Origin: Duganella flavida
Lineage (GTDB): Bacteria > Pseudomonadota > Gammaproteobacteria > Burkholderiales > Burkholderiaceae_D
Reading direction: 5' to 3'
Length of the DNA stretch: 64,000 nt
Assembly: GCF_009857445.1 (NCBI RefSeq)
Contig: NZ_WWCN01000001.1
Location: 372,001-436,000, forward strand
In this document: one piece after another, positions 52,746 to 63,421 of the stretch
Layout of the letters: every line of letters starts with the position of its first letter
How positions within the stretch are numbered: position 1 is the first letter of the stretch
Position numbers and translations under genes: made by a program
The notes under the pieces: model-generated
Told to the model about the DNA's origin: nothing
Databases searched by the model: none
Seen by the model: only the letters and a program-made list of their open reading frames with translations

Positions 52746-53325
52746 CTTTTTCCAAATCAGTTTCATCACCTAAAACATAAATCTTTTGACCGCGTAAAAC
52801 TTCCAGAATAAATGGCTGTTGTTCGCGCAGGCGGCGTTTAAAATCGGGAATGGAATAAAGATTGGGATTGATTTTACGACGCAATAAACGTTCGGCAACC
52901 GGCAAGCGGGATAATAATTCACCGTAACTGGTGTTATCACCAATCAGCAGTAATTCAACGGCAGTATCCATACCCTCGTGTTCTTTGGCGGTGGCGCCAT
53001 AAACAAAGGCCACATTCAGCACATGCTGCAACGGCGCCAGCGCCGAATTCAACACACTGACCAGGCCGAAGGTTTTTTTCACCAGACCGCTCAATTCGCC
53101 GAACACGATGCAATCCTTGTTCGGCTTAAAACGGCGCACATTGCCAATCCGCTCCGACACGATCACACCTGACTCATGCAGCCGCTTCAGCTCACGCTGC
53201 GCCGATGCGCTGCCCAGTCCGGTCAGGCGCATGATCTCATTCAAGTGGAAGCCTTGATTGACACGTACAAACAGCAAGCCCAGCAGTTTTTGCTGGGCGG
53301 GAGTGAAGAGGGCTTGAGCAATCAT
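52711..53325 (-). CDS. Winged-helix regulator fused to a degenerate nucleotidyltransferase-like domain
   Basis: A 204-residue protein. Residues 1-70 are a winged helix (FHLNEIMRLTGLGSASAQRELKRLHESGVI). The rest looks like a MNT-type nucleotidyltransferase fold, starting with VAFVYGATAKEHEG. The catalytic pattern of this fold is GS followed about 12 residues on by DxD. Here it is Gly110-Ala111 and Ala122-x-Glu124, so catalysis is unlikely. It may be a transcription regulator whose second domain binds a ligand or partner (inference). The 3' half is AT-richer than the 5' half. It converges on and overlaps the histidine kinase gene. Confidence 0.75.
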   Translation of the reverse strand: MIAQALFTPAQQKLLGLLFVRVNQGFHLNEIMRLTGLGSASAQRELKRLHESGVIVSERIGNVRRFKPNKDCIVFGELSGLVKKTFGLVSVLNSALAPLQHVLNVAFVYGATAKEHEGMDTAVELLLIGDNTSYGELLSRLPVAERLLRRKINPNLYSIPDFKRRLREQQPFILEVLRGQKIYVLGDETDLEKVSGDDLNQLVG

Positions 53326-53436
53326 GAGCCAAATCTTAGCATGAACGAACTATTTGCTGGCATGTAAAAGAAAAGAGATTCGCAGTGTAACACCACACAC
53401 AGATCGCCGCTTCTTGCTTGGCCGCAAGCTCATAAA

Positions 53437-53470
53437 TAAAAAAACGGCACCCGAAGGTGCCGTTTTATTT
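53437..53470 (-). terminator. Intrinsic terminator of the rpl-rpo operon
   Basis: ACGGCACC (53444-53451) and GGTGCCGT (53456-53463) form an 8-bp stem with a CGAA loop. On the minus strand it is followed by TTTTTTTATTTAT, 13 bases beyond the rpoC stop. A T-rich stretch also follows on the plus strand, so it may work both ways. Confidence 0.9.
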
Positions 53471-53482
53471 AGCGCAGATTAA

Positions 53483-56400
53483 TTACGCTTCGTCGCTGTG
53501 TGGAACCACTTCGGTGGTTTCCACATCGCCGCCGGACATGGCTGCTTTTTCAGCTGCCAGCAGAGCTTGACGCTCTTCGACTTCCCACTGCTCTTTCTCT
53601 TTGCGAGCGCGGTGGAATGCCAGACCGGTACCGCCTGGAATCAGACGACCAACGATGACGTTTTCTTTCAGACCACGCAGACCATCGCGTTTGCCCATAA
53701 TTGCAGCTTCGGTCAGAACGCGGGTAGTTTCCTGGAACGATGCGGCCGAGATAAACGAATCGGTCGACAGCGATGCCTTGGTAATACCCAGCAGAACGTT
53801 TTCGTAGGTTGCAGGGATCTTATTCTCTGCATTCACACGATCGTTTTCATCCAGCAGTTCCGAACGCTCAACTTGCTCGCCAACGATGTAGTTGGTATCG
53901 CCAGCATTAACGATCTGAACACGGCGCAGCATCTGACGCACAATGACTTCAATGTGCTTGTCGTTAATCTTCACGCCCTGCAGACGATAAACGTCCTGCA
54001 CTTCGTCAACGATATAACGCGCCAGCGCTTCAATACCCAGCAGACGCAGAATATCTTGTGGATCGGCTGGGCCGTCAACAATCATCTCGCCTTTATTCAC
54101 TACCTGGCCGTCGTGGACCAGCACTTGTTTATCCTTGGTAATCAGGAACTCGTGCTTGTTACCGTCCATGTCGGTAATTTCCAGACGCTGCTTACCTTTG
54201 GTTTCTTTACCGAAGGCCACAGTACCGGTCACTTCCGCCAGCATGCCGGCGTCTTTTGGCGAACGGGCTTCGAACAGTTCAGCAACGCGTGGCAGACCAC
54301 CGGTAATGTCACGGGTTTTCTGCGATTCGGTTGGGATACGTGCCAGCACTTCACCCACCGATACCGCCTGGCCGTCTTTCACCATGATCAGCGCACCGAC
54401 CTGGAAGCCAATCGCTACGGCGTGTTCGGTGCCGGCGATCTTCACTTCGTTGCCGTCTTCGTTCAGCAGTTTGACCTGTGGACGCAGGGTCTTGGTCAGC
54501 GAACCACGACGCTTCGCATCGATGACCACCAGGGTTGCCAGACCGGTTACTTCGTCGACTTGACGGGCTACGGTCACGCCTTCTTCGACGTTCTCGAAAC
54601 GCACCGTACCGGCGTACTCGGTAATGATCGGACGGGTCAGCGGATCCCAGGTTGCCAATGCAGTACCGGCCTTGATGACCAGACCATCTTTAACGATCAG
54701 GGTCGCGCCGTACGGCACTTTGTGACGCTCACGCTCACGGCCGTGGTCGTCGGTGATCAGCACTTCGCCCGAACGGGAAATGACGATTTGCGCGCCCTTG
54801 CCGTTGGTAACGTAACGCATGGTCGAGGTGAAACGGATGGTACCGTTCGACTTCGCTTCCACCGACGATGCCACTGCTGCACGCGATGCCGCACCACCAA
54901 TGTGGAAGGTACGCATGGTCAGCTGGGTACCCGGCTCACCAATCGACTGTGCTGCCACTACACCGACTGCTTCGCCGGAGTTGACCAGCATGCCGCGGCC
55001 CAGATCGCGACCATAGCACTTGGCGCACAGGCCGAAGCGGGTGTCGCAAGTCAGCGGGGTACGGACTTTAACTTCGTCGATACCAACGCGTTCGATCTCT
55101 TCCACCATGTCTTCGTCCAGCAGCGTGCCGGCTTCAAACAGGGTAGCCTGGGTTTCTGGGTTGACGATGTCAGTACCCGCCACACGGCCCAAGATACGAT
55201 CGCGCAGGGCTTCGATCACTTCACCGCCCTCAACCATGGCCTTCATCACGGTACCGTTGCTGGTGCCGCAATCATCTTCGATCACCACCAGATCCTGGGT
55301 CACGTCGACCAGACGACGGGTCAGGTAACCCGAGTTTGCCGTTTTCAGTGCCGTATCCGCCAGACCTTTACGAGCGCCGTGAGTCGAGATGAAGTACTGC
55401 AGCACGTTCAGACCTTCGCGGAAGTTCGCGGTAATCGGCGTTTCGATAATCGAACCATCCGGTTTCGCCATCAGACCACGCATACCCGCCAGCTGGCGAA
55501 TCTGTGCGGCCGAACCACGTGCGCCCGAGTCGGCCATCATGTAAATCGCGTTGAACGATTCCTGGGTCGACTTGGTGCCGTCACGCTTGATGACGTCTTC
55601 TACTTTCAGCTGGTCCATCATGGCCTTGCCGACTTCATCCGAGGTTTTGCCCCAGATGTCGACTACCTTGTTGTAACGCTCGCCGGCGGTCACCAGACCC
55701 GAAGCGTACTGCTGCTCGATCTGTTTGACTTCGGACTCTGCAGCCGAAATCAGGGTGACTTTTTGTGGCGGTACCAGCATGTCGTCCACGCAGATCGAAA
55801 TACCGGCGCGGGTTGCCAGGCGGAAGCCCGACTGCATCAGTTGGTCAGCAAACACGACCGTCGCGCGCAGACCGCACTTACGGAACGAGGTGTTGATCAG
55901 CTTCGAAATTTCTTTCTTTTTCAGCGCGCGGTTCAGCACCGAGAAAGGCAGACCTTTCGGCAGAATTTCCGACAGGATGGCGCGGCCAACCGTGGTTTCG
56001 TAACGGGTTACGGTGCGAACGAATTCGCCCGTCGCTGGATCTTTTGGATTCTCAACGATACGTACGGTAATACGGGTGGTCAGTTCCACTTCCTTGTTGT
56101 CGTAAGCACGGATGACTTCCGACACGTCAGGGAACAGCATACCTTCGTTCTTTGCATTGATCGCTTCGCGGGTCGCGTAGTACAGACCCAGCACGATATC
56201 CTGCGAAGGAACGATCGATGGTTCGCCGTTCGATGGGAACAGGATGTTGTTCGAAGCCAGCATCAGGGTGCGGGCTTCCATCTGTGCTTCGATCGACAGC
56301 GGAACGTGAACTGCCATCTGGTCACCGTCGAAGTCAGCATTGAATGCCGCGCAGACCAGTGGGTGCAGTTGGATCGCTTTACCTTCAATCAGGACCGGCT

Positions 56401-57712
56401 CGAAAGCCTGGATGCCCAGACGGTGCAGGGTTGGTGCACGGTTCAGCATGATCGGGTGTTCGCGGATCACGTCTTCCAGGATGTCCCAAACCACTGGTTC
56501 TTGAATCTCAACCAGTTTCTTGGCAGCCTTGATCGTGGTCGCCAGACCCATCAGTTCCAGCTTGTTGAAGATGAATGGCTTGAACAGTTCCAGCGCCATC
56601 AGCTTCGGCAGACCGCACTGGTGCAGTTTCAGCTGTGGACCCACCACGATCACCGAACGGCCCGAGTAGTCGACGCGCTTACCCAGCAAGTTCTGACGGA
56701 AGCGGCCGCCCTTACCTTTGATCATCTCAGCCAGCGATTTCAGCGGACGCTTGTTGGCGCCGGTCATCGCTTTGCCGCGACGGCCGTTGTCCAGCAGCGA
56801 GTCCACTGCTTCTTGCAGCATACGCTTTTCGTTACGCGTGATGATCTCTGGAGCGCGCAGCTCCATCAGGCGTTTCAGACGGTTGTTACGGTTGATCACG
56901 CGGCGATACAGATCGTTCAGATCCGAGGTCGCGAAACGGCCGCCGTCCAGTGGTACCAGTGGGCGCAGTTCCGGTGGCAGCACCGGCAGCACTTCCATGA
57001 TCATCCACTCAGGCTTGATGCCCGAACGCTGGAACGCTTCCAGCACTTTCAGACGCTTGGCGTATTTCTTGATCTTGGCTTCGGACTTCGATTCCTTCAG
57101 TTCCACGCGCAGGGTTTCGGCATCGCGGTGGATGTCGATCGAGCGCAGCAGTTCGCGGATACCTTCAGCACCCATGAAGGCGGTGAAGTCGTCGCCGTAC
57201 TCTTCGTACTTGGCAGCGTAGTCGTCTTCCGACATGATCTGGCACTTTTTCAGCGGGGTCATGCCTGGATCGGTCACAACATATGCTTCAAAGTACAGCA
57301 CGCGTTCGATATCGCGCAGGGTCATGTCCAGCACCATACCCAGACGCGACGGCAGCGATTTCAGGAACCAGATGTGCGCGGTTGGCGACGCCAGTTCGAT
57401 GTGGCCCATGCGCTCACGGCGCACTTTGGCCAGCGTGACTTCAACGCCGCATTTTTCGCAGATCACGCCACGGTGTTTCAGGCGCTTGTACTTGCCGCAC
57501 AGGCATTCGTAGTCTTTGATCGGGCCAAAGATTTTGGCGCAGAACAGACCATCGCGCTCAGGCTTGAAGGTACGGTAGTTGATGGTTTCCGGCTTTTTAA
57601 CTTCGCCGTAGGACCACGAACGGATTTTCTCAGGCGAGGCGAGACCGATCTTGATTGCATCGAAGGTCTCGTTCGTCTGTACTTGCTTGAATAGATCGAG
57701 CAGTGCTTTCAT
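53483..57712 (-). CDS. rpoC: RNA polymerase beta' subunit
   Basis: The 1409-residue beta' subunit of RNA polymerase. The first zinc site is [20 protein letters not shown] near residue 70. The catalytic loop [12 protein letters not shown] binds the active-site magnesium. The second zinc site lies at CGTSNG... [14 protein letters not shown]. The bridge-helix and trigger-loop region includes [11 protein letters not shown]. Length is normal for betaproteobacteria and no damage is seen. It follows rpoB after 72 bases and ends at a strong terminator, as the last gene of the conserved block. Confidence 0.99.
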   Translation of the reverse strand: MKALLDLFKQVQTNETFDAIKIGLASPEKIRSWSYGEVKKPETINYRTFKPERDGLFCAKIFGPIKDYECLCGKYKRLKHRGVICEKCGVEVTLAKVRRERMGHIELASPTAHIWFLKSLPSRLGMVLDMTLRDIERVLYFEAYVVTDPGMTPLKKCQIMSEDDYAAKYEEYGDDFTAFMGAEGIRELLRSIDIHRDAETLRVELKESKSEAKIKKYAKRLKVLEAFQRSGIKPEWMIMEVLPVLPPELRPLVPLDGGRFATSDLNDLYRRVINRNNRLKRLMELRAPEIITRNEKRMLQEAVDSLLDNGRRGKAMTGANKRPLKSLAEMIKGKGGRFRQNLLGKRVDYSGRSVIVVGPQLKLHQCGLPKLMALELFKPFIFNKLELMGLATTIKAAKKLVEIQEPVVWDILEDVIREHPIMLNRAPTLHRLGIQAFEPVLIEGKAIQLHPLVCAAFNADFDGDQMAVHVPLSIEAQMEARTLMLASNNILFPSNGEPSIVPSQDIVLGLYYATREAINAKNEGMLFPDVSEVIRAYDNKEVELTTRITVRIVENPKDPATGEFVRTVTRYETTVGRAILSEILPKGLPFSVLNRALKKKEISKLINTSFRKCGLRATVVFADQLMQSGFRLATRAGISICVDDMLVPPQKVTLISAAESEVKQIEQQYASGLVTAGERYNKVVDIWGKTSDEVGKAMMDQLKVEDVIKRDGTKSTQESFNAIYMMADSGARGSAAQIRQLAGMRGLMAKPDGSIIETPITANFREGLNVLQYFISTHGARKGLADTALKTANSGYLTRRLVDVTQDLVVIEDDCGTSNGTVMKAMVEGGEVIEALRDRILGRVAGTDIVNPETQATLFEAGTLLDEDMVEEIERVGIDEVKVRTPLTCDTRFGLCAKCYGRDLGRGMLVNSGEAVGVVAAQSIGEPGTQLTMRTFHIGGAASRAAVASSVEAKSNGTIRFTSTMRYVTNGKGAQIVISRSGEVLITDDHGRERERHKVPYGATLIVKDGLVIKAGTALATWDPLTRPIITEYAGTVRFENVEEGVTVARQVDEVTGLATLVVIDAKRRGSLTKTLRPQVKLLNEDGNEVKIAGTEHAVAIGFQVGALIMVKDGQAVSVGEVLARIPTESQKTRDITGGLPRVAELFEARSPKDAGMLAEVTGTVAFGKETKGKQRLEITDMDGNKHEFLITKDKQVLVHDGQVVNKGEMIVDGPADPQDILRLLGIEALARYIVDEVQDVYRLQGVKINDKHIEVIVRQMLRRVQIVNAGDTNYIVGEQVERSELLDENDRVNAENKIPATYENVLLGITKASLSTDSFISAASFQETTRVLTEAAIMGKRDGLRGLKENVIVGRLIPGGTGLAFHRARKEKEQWEVEERQALLAAEKAAMSGGDVETTEVVPHSDEA

Positions 57713-57745
57713 GTATCACTCCAGGTAGTGATGAATTCTTAAACT

Positions 57746-57771
57746 GCCCCGCCGGCGACAGCCAGCGGGGC
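57746..57771 (-). other. Hairpin in the rpoB-rpoC gap
   Basis: GCCCCGC (57746-57752) and GCGGGGC (57765-57771) make a perfect 7-bp stem with a 12-base loop in the 72-base rpoB-rpoC spacer. It has no T run, so it is more likely an mRNA-stabilising or processing structure than a terminator. Confidence 0.45.
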
Positions 57772-57784
57772 GGCGGCCAGTGTC

Positions 57785-60700
57785 TTAGTTGCGTTCCAGG
57801 TCGATATCGATACCCAGGGAACGGATCTCTTTCACCAGCACGTTGAACGATTCCGGCATGCCGGCATCGATCACGTGGTCGCCCTTGACGAGGTTTTCGT
57901 ACACTTTGGTACGGCCATTCACGTCATCGGACTTCACGGTCAGCATTTCTTGCAGCACGTACGATGCGCCGTACGCTTCCAGTGCCCACACCTCCATCTC
58001 ACCGAAGCGCTGGCCACCGAACTGGGCTTTACCGCCCAGTGGCTGCTGCGTTACCAGCGAGTATGGACCGGTCGAACGCGCATGCATCTTGTCGTCCACC
58101 AAGTGGTGCAGTTTCAGCATGTGCATCACACCAACGGTGACCTTACGCTCAAACGCCTCACCGGTACGGCCGTCATACATGGTGACCTGGTTCTTCGACG
58201 GCGTCATGCCCAGATTGCGGGCGATGTCGTCTGGGTAAGCCAGATCCAGCATGCGGCGGATTTCCGACTCGTGCGCACCGTCAAACACCGGCGTTGCGAA
58301 CGGCACACCTTTTTTCAGGTTGCGCGCCAGCTTCATGATCTCTTCGTCGTCGAACTTGTCCAGATCTTCCGGACGTCCGGTTTCGTTGTAGACCGTGGTC
58401 AGATACTTGCGCATCTCTTCCACTTTGATCTGCTGTGCCAGCATTTCGCTGATACGGATGCCCAGGCCTTTCGCTGCCCAACCCAAGTGGGTTTCCAGGA
58501 TCTGACCCACGTTCATACGCGAAGGAACACCCAGCGGGTTCAGCACCACGTCGGCCGGGGTACCGTCCGCCATGTGCGGCATGTCTTCCACTGGCACGAT
58601 ACGCGAGACCACACCTTTGTTACCGTGACGGCCTGCCATCTTGTCGCCCGACTGCAGGCGGCGTTTAACGGCCAGGTAAACCTTGACCATTTTCTGCACG
58701 CCAGGTTGCAGCTCATCGCCCTGGGTCAGTTTCTTGCGCTTCTCTTCGAAGGCCAAGTCGAACTGGTGGCGCTTCTCGTTAATCGATTCCTTGATCGCTT
58801 CCAGCGCAGTCGCCGATGCGTCTTCCGCTGGGCGGATGTCGAACCAGTGGTACTTGTCCAGATCGTCCAGGTATTCCTTGGTGATCTTGGCGCCTTTGGC
58901 CAGCTTCTTCGGACCGCCGTTGACCACTTGGCCAATCAGCATTTTCTCCAGACGCTGGAAGGCATCGCCTTCCACAATACGCATCTGGTCGTTCAGGTCC
59001 AGGCGGAAGCGTTTCAGTTCATCATCGATGATCTGCTGAGCGCGTTTGTCGCGCACGATGCCTTCGCGGGTGAACACTTGCACGTCGATCACGGTGCCGA
59101 CCATGCCCGAAGGCACGCGCAGCGAGGTGTCTTTCACGTCCGATGCTTTTTCGCCGAAGATGGCGCGCAGCAGCTTCTCTTCCGGGGTCAGCTGGGTCTC
59201 GCCTTTCGGGGTGACCTTGCCTACCAGGGTGTCGCCGGCTTGCACTTCAGCACCGATGTACACGATACCGGATTCGTCCAGGCGAGCCAGTTGGTTCTCG
59301 GCCAGGTTCGAAATGTCGCGGGTGATTTCTTCCGCGCCCAGTTTGGTATCACGTGCAACAACGCTCAGTTCTTCGATGTGGATCGAGGTGTAACGGTCGT
59401 CTTTTACAACGTTTTCCGAAATCAGGATCGAATCTTCGAAGTTCAGACCATTCCATGGCATGAAGGCCACGGTCATGTTCTGGCCCAGCGCCAGTTCGCC
59501 CAGGTCGGTCGATGCGCCGTCAGCGATCACGTCGCCTTTGGCAACGCGGTCACCACGCTCAACGATAGGACGCTGGTTGATGTTGGTGTTCTGGTTGGAA
59601 CGGGTGTACTTGATCAGGTTGTAGATGTCCACGCCGACTTCGCCAGCGGTAGCTTCGTCGTCGTTCACGCGAATCACCACACGGCCTGCATCGATGTAAT
59701 CCACGATACCGCCACGGACTGCCTGCACGGTAGTGCCGGAGTCGACTGCCACGGTACGTTCGATGCCGGTACCGACCAGCGCCTTTTCAGGACGCAAGCA
59801 AGGTACAGCCTGACGCTGCATGTTGGCGCCCATCAGTGCACGGTTCGCATCATCGTGTTCCAGGAATGGAATCAGCGATGCTGCAACCGACACGATCTGG
59901 CCTGGCGCAACGTCCATGTACTGCACGCGCTCAGGCGATACCAGGATGGTCTCGCCGGCTTCACGCGACGACACCAGTTCGTCGACCAGCTGGCCTTGTT
60001 CATTCACTTTGGCGTTAGCCTGGGCGATGATGTAGCGGCCTTCTTCGATCGCCGACAGGTAATCGATCTGGTCGGTCACTTTCGAACCTTCTACCTTGCG
60101 GTATGGGGTTTCCAGGAAGCCGTATTCGTTCAGGCGGGCATACAGTGCCAGCGAGTTGATCAGACCAATGTTCGGACCCTCTGGCGTCTCGATCGGGCAC
60201 ACGCGGCCGTAGTGGGTCGGGTGTACGTCACGGACTTCAAAGCCGGCGCGTTCGCGGGTCAGACCACCAGGGCCCAGAGCGGAGACACGGCGTTTGTGGG
60301 TGATTTCCGACAGCGGGTTGGTCTGGTCCATAAACTGCGACAGCTGCGACGAACCGAAGAACTCGCGGATTGCTGCCGAGATCGGCTTCGAGTTGATCAG
60401 GTCGTGCGGCATCAGGTTGTCCGCTTCCGCTTGACCCAGACGCTCTTTGACGGCGCGCTCAACCCGTACCAGACCGGCACGGAATTGGTTCTCCGCCAGT
60501 TCGCCGACGCAACGTACGCGACGGTTACCGAGGTGATCGATATCGTCGACTTCGCCGCGGCCATTGCGCAGCTCCACCAGGATCTTGATCACGGCCAGCA
60601 CGTCTTCGTTCGACAGGGTCATGGCGCCAGTCAGTTCATCACGGCCGATACGGCGGTTGAACTTCATGCGGCCCACAGCCGACAGGTCATAACGGTCGGA

Positions 60701-61894
60701 GCTGTAGAACAGGCCGTTGAACAGCGCTTCCACCGACTCTTCGGTTGGTGGTTCGCCAGGACGCATCATGCGGTAGATGGCGATACGCGCGGCCATCTGG
60801 TCGGCGGTGTCGTCGATACGCAGGGTTTGCGAGATGTAGCCACCTTGGTCCAGATCGTTGGTGTACAGGGTCTGGATGTCGGCAACATTGCTGTCGCGCA
60901 GGCGGTTCAGTACTTCGTCGGTCAGCTCATCGTTGGCGTTGGCGATAACTTCGCCGGTGTCCGCATCCACGATGTTCTTGGCCAGCACGCGGCCGACCAG
61001 GTAGTCTTCCGGTACCGAGATGTGTTTCAGGCCAGCAGCGTCGATGTCGCGTACATGCTTGGCATTGATACGCTTGTCTTTCATGACCAGGGTCTTGCCC
61101 GACTTCGGATCCACGATGTCGAAGCGCGCGACTTCGCCGCGCAGGCGTTCGGCGACGAATTCCATTTCCGCGCCTTCGGAGCGCAGGTGGAAGTTATCGA
61201 ACACGAAGAAGTTGGCCAGGATCTGTTCCGGCGACATGCCGATGGCTTTCAGCAGTATGCTGACTGGCATCTTGCGGCGACGGTCGACGCGGAAGTACAG
61301 GATGTCTTTCGGGTCGAACTCGAAGTCCAGCCACGAGCCACGGTAAGGAATGATACGGGCCGAGAACAGCAGTTTGCCGGACGAGTGGGTCTTGCCGCGG
61401 TCGTGCTCAAAGAACACGCCTGGGGAGCGGTGCAGCTGCGAAACGATAACGCGCTCGGTACCGTTGATGACGAACGAACCGGTGGAGGTCATCAGGGGCA
61501 GTTCGCCCATGTAGACTTCCTGTTCCTTCATCTCTTTAACGACCGGCTTGGTTGGCGATTCCTTGTCCAGGATCACCAGGCGAACCTTGGCGCGCAGCGG
61601 CGACGCGAAGGTCAGGCCACGCAGTTGGCATTCCTTGACGTCAAAGGCAGGATCGCCCAGAACGTACGACAGGAATTCGAGACGCGCAAAACCATTGTGC
61701 GAAACGATAGGGAAAATCGAGGTAAAGGCCGACTGCAGGCCATCGTTCTTGCGGGTCGACGGTGCGATGTCTTCTTGCAGGAAGCTGTGGTAGGACTCGA
61801 GCTGGGTAGCCAGCAGGAACGGAACGTTGTGAACGTTGGCGCGCTTCGCGAATGATTTGCGAATGCGTTTCTTCTCAGTAAATGAGTAGTGCAT
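57785..61894 (-). CDS. rpoB: RNA polymerase beta subunit
   Basis: The beta subunit, 1369 residues from the ATG at 61894. The start is supported by GGAG a few bases upstream and by the family N-terminus [18 protein letters not shown]. The longer frame to 62026 reads through the intergenic leader and is rejected. The rifampicin region [34 protein letters not shown] keeps the residues found in sensitive strains (Asp, His and Ser at the positions of E. coli 516, 526 and 531). The end ([18 protein letters not shown]) is typical. It is co-transcribed with rplL upstream and rpoC downstream. Confidence 0.99.
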   Translation of the reverse strand: MHYSFTEKKRIRKSFAKRANVHNVPFLLATQLESYHSFLQEDIAPSTRKNDGLQSAFTSIFPIVSHNGFARLEFLSYVLGDPAFDVKECQLRGLTFASPLRAKVRLVILDKESPTKPVVKEMKEQEVYMGELPLMTSTGSFVINGTERVIVSQLHRSPGVFFEHDRGKTHSSGKLLFSARIIPYRGSWLDFEFDPKDILYFRVDRRRKMPVSILLKAIGMSPEQILANFFVFDNFHLRSEGAEMEFVAERLRGEVARFDIVDPKSGKTLVMKDKRINAKHVRDIDAAGLKHISVPEDYLVGRVLAKNIVDADTGEVIANANDELTDEVLNRLRDSNVADIQTLYTNDLDQGGYISQTLRIDDTADQMAARIAIYRMMRPGEPPTEESVEALFNGLFYSSDRYDLSAVGRMKFNRRIGRDELTGAMTLSNEDVLAVIKILVELRNGRGEVDDIDHLGNRRVRCVGELAENQFRAGLVRVERAVKERLGQAEADNLMPHDLINSKPISAAIREFFGSSQLSQFMDQTNPLSEITHKRRVSALGPGGLTRERAGFEVRDVHPTHYGRVCPIETPEGPNIGLINSLALYARLNEYGFLETPYRKVEGSKVTDQIDYLSAIEEGRYIIAQANAKVNEQGQLVDELVSSREAGETILVSPERVQYMDVAPGQIVSVAASLIPFLEHDDANRALMGANMQRQAVPCLRPEKALVGTGIERTVAVDSGTTVQAVRGGIVDYIDAGRVVIRVNDDEATAGEVGVDIYNLIKYTRSNQNTNINQRPIVERGDRVAKGDVIADGASTDLGELALGQNMTVAFMPWNGLNFEDSILISENVVKDDRYTSIHIEELSVVARDTKLGAEEITRDISNLAENQLARLDESGIVYIGAEVQAGDTLVGKVTPKGETQLTPEEKLLRAIFGEKASDVKDTSLRVPSGMVGTVIDVQVFTREGIVRDKRAQQIIDDELKRFRLDLNDQMRIVEGDAFQRLEKMLIGQVVNGGPKKLAKGAKITKEYLDDLDKYHWFDIRPAEDASATALEAIKESINEKRHQFDLAFEEKRKKLTQGDELQPGVQKMVKVYLAVKRRLQSGDKMAGRHGNKGVVSRIVPVEDMPHMADGTPADVVLNPLGVPSRMNVGQILETHLGWAAKGLGIRISEMLAQQIKVEEMRKYLTTVYNETGRPEDLDKFDDEEIMKLARNLKKGVPFATPVFDGAHESEIRRMLDLAYPDDIARNLGMTPSKNQVTMYDGRTGEAFERKVTVGVMHMLKLHHLVDDKMHARSTGPYSLVTQQPLGGKAQFGGQRFGEMEVWALEAYGASYVLQEMLTVKSDDVNGRTKVYENLVKGDHVIDAGMPESFNVLVKEIRSLGIDIDLERN

Positions 61895-62065
61895 GGACAC
61901 TCCGTGAGTGACAGAAAGGGAAAAAATTTCAGGTTTTGCCTGTATTCCAGGAAGAACCGGGCTGTCTGTCACACAGACGAAACCTGAAACTTCTACCATT
62001 TCCAGCTGATTCAATTGGAACTGCAACGTCGGTAAAACGCTACAAATACGACACAGACGACAAAG

Positions 62066-62121
62066 GAGCCAAAGCCGAAAGTTTCCCCTTTTTCAAGGGG
62101 AAACCTTCTCAGCTTTGGCTC
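62066..62121 (-). other. Long hairpin in the rplL-rpoB gap (candidate RNase III site)
   Basis: Bases 62066-62090 and 62095-62121 form an almost unbroken stem of about 25 bp with a 4-base loop and one small internal bulge. It lies 40 bases after the rplL stop, in the 267-base spacer before rpoB. In E. coli the same spacer holds an attenuator and an RNase III-cut hairpin that lower rpoB expression relative to rplL. There is no T run here, so processing is more likely than termination (inference). Confidence 0.75.
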
Positions 62122-62161
62122 TTGGTTGCTAAGCACACGTCTTAGCCACCGGTACCGCTAA

Positions 62162-62533
62162 TTACTTCAGGTCGGCCTTGGCGCCAGCTTCTTCCAGCTT
62201 TTTCTTAGCGGCTTCAGCGTCAGCTTTCGACAGGGCTTCTTTTACGGTTTTTGGTGCGCCATCAACCACGTCTTTGGCTTCTTTCAGGCCCAAACCGGTG
62301 ATTTCGCGAACTGCTTTAATCACGCCAACTTTGTTCGCGCCGACTTCGGTCAGAACCAGGTTGAATTCGGTTTGCTCTTCAGCAGCAGCAGCAACAGCGC
62401 CGCCAGCAGCTGGAGCGGCCATTGCAGCAGCCGATACGCCGAATTTTTCTTCGAACAGTTTGACCAGTTCGTTCAGTTCCAGTACGGACAGTTCGGAAAC
62501 TGCGTTCAGGATGTCTTCTTTGCTAATTGCCAT
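62162..62533 (-). CDS. rplL: 50S ribosomal protein L7/L12
   Basis: The 123-residue stalk protein, started at the ATG at 62533 (MAISKEDIL), with GGAG upstream. It has the N-terminal dimerisation domain that binds L10 (to about residue 35), an alanine-rich hinge (about 36-52) and the C-terminal factor-binding domain with [28 protein letters not shown]. It recruits and activates translation GTPases. Four copies or more are needed per ribosome, which makes the hairpins on both sides of the gene interesting for dosage control. Confidence 0.99.
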   Translation of the reverse strand: MAISKEDILNAVSELSVLELNELVKLFEEKFGVSAAAMAAPAAGGAVAAAAEEQTEFNLVLTEVGANKVGVIKAVREITGLGLKEAKDVVDGAPKTVKEALSKADAEAAKKKLEEAGAKADLK

Positions 62534-62585
62534 TTGAAACTCCAATAATTTTTTGATTCGTTAATACATCAGAATGCTACTTGAT

Positions 62586-62617
62586 AAAAAACCCGCGCCG
62601 CCAGCAATGGTGGCGCG
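62586..62617 (-). terminator. Terminator-like hairpin between rplJ and rplL
   Basis: CGCGCCGCC (62594-62602) pairs with GGTGGCGCG (62609-62617), a 9-bp stem with one G-U pair and a 6-base loop. On the minus strand it is followed by GGTTTTTTATC, a six-T run. It has the form of an intrinsic terminator or attenuator inside the operon, between the L10 and L12 genes. Confidence 0.7.
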
Positions 62618-62627
62618 CAGCGGCCTA

Positions 62628-63164
62628 TTAGGCTGCTGGGGCTTCTTCTGCTGCTGCTTCGGCAGCGGCAGGAGCGCCTTCGGATTTTTTCGCTGCCAGA
62701 GCAGCCAGACCACGTGCAAAGCCCGAAACCGGAGCCAGCATAACGCCCAACAACTGCGAGAGCAGAACTTCACGGCTAGGAATGCTCGCCAACGCAGCAA
62801 CAGCAGCTTTATCCAGCTGTTTGCCTGCGAAGTTACCGGCAGTGATGACCAGTTTGTCGTTGGTTTTAGCGAAGTCGTTGATGACTTTAGCTGCTGCAAC
62901 GGCATCGTCCGAGATCGAGTAGATCAGAGGACCGGTCATGCTGTCTGCCAGGGCGGCAAATTGCGTGCCTTCAACGGCGCGACGAGCGAGGGTGTTTTTC
63001 AACACTCGCAGGTACACGCCTTGAGCGCGCGCTTTGGCACGGAGTTGCGTCAAGTGAGCAACCTGGATGCCACGATACTCGGCCACGACGATAGTTTGCG
63101 CAGTTGCTACTTTTGCGGAAACTTCGGCGACGACGGCCTTTTTGTCATTCAGATTGAGACCCAC
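62628..63164 (-). CDS. rplJ: 50S ribosomal protein L10
   Basis: A 178-residue L10, the base of the ribosomal stalk that holds L7/L12 dimers. I use the GTG start at 63164 because AAGGAG lies 7-8 bases upstream and the family begins [14 protein letters not shown]; the longer frame from 63218 reads into the leader. The C-terminal helix that binds L12 is followed by an alanine/glutamate-rich tail ([17 protein letters not shown]). It is likely autoregulated by binding the leader upstream. Confidence 0.98.
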   Translation of the reverse strand: MGLNLNDKKAVVAEVSAKVATAQTIVVAEYRGIQVAHLTQLRAKARAQGVYLRVLKNTLARRAVEGTQFAALADSMTGPLIYSISDDAVAAAKVINDFAKTNDKLVITAGNFAGKQLDKAAVAALASIPSREVLLSQLLGVMLAPVSGFARGLAALAAKKSEGAPAAAEAAAEEAPAA

Positions 63165-63421
63165 GGTCAATCTCCTTAAATGATGTCCGGCGAAATTGCC
63201 GGTCATCGGTTCGAACAACGGCGTCCGAGGTTAGGAGTCCAATGGACTGCAAAACTTGATCGGGAACACCATCTGCGTTGGGTGAGACATTCAATTAACC
63301 GGGTGCCTACCTGATGCACCTGGCCCAACGGTCTTTGATTGCGGCTGCTGCCGAAACAGCAGCCATCCCAAAGAACTGCCTCATGCGGCACGACGGCCAC
63401 ACAAGGACTTAAACTTAAAAC
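63165..63421 (-). promoter_or_regulatory. rplJ leader, candidate L10-L12 autoregulatory RNA
   Basis: A 257-base gap before rplJ with several hairpins on the minus strand. They include GGCTGCTG...CAGCAGCC near 63340-63365 and CCGGCAATTTCGCCGG close to the rplJ ribosome site (63189-63204). In most bacteria the rplJ leader is bound by the L10-(L12) complex to repress translation. A promoter for rplJL may also lie here. Boundaries and structure are not resolved by eye. Confidence 0.55.

Noticed and set aside
53498..57694. 1398-codon open frame opposite rpoC on the plus strand
   Set aside because: It mirrors rpoC almost base for base, its translation (rich in His, Gln, Phe and Arg) fits no family, and it has no ribosome site; it is a codon-use shadow.
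60270..60400. Rifampicin-resistance changes in rpoB
   Set aside because: The residues in the cluster I region match the sensitive form; nothing unusual.
57875..61855. 1326-codon open frame opposite rpoB
   Set aside because: Same reason: an antisense shadow of a highly conserved gene.
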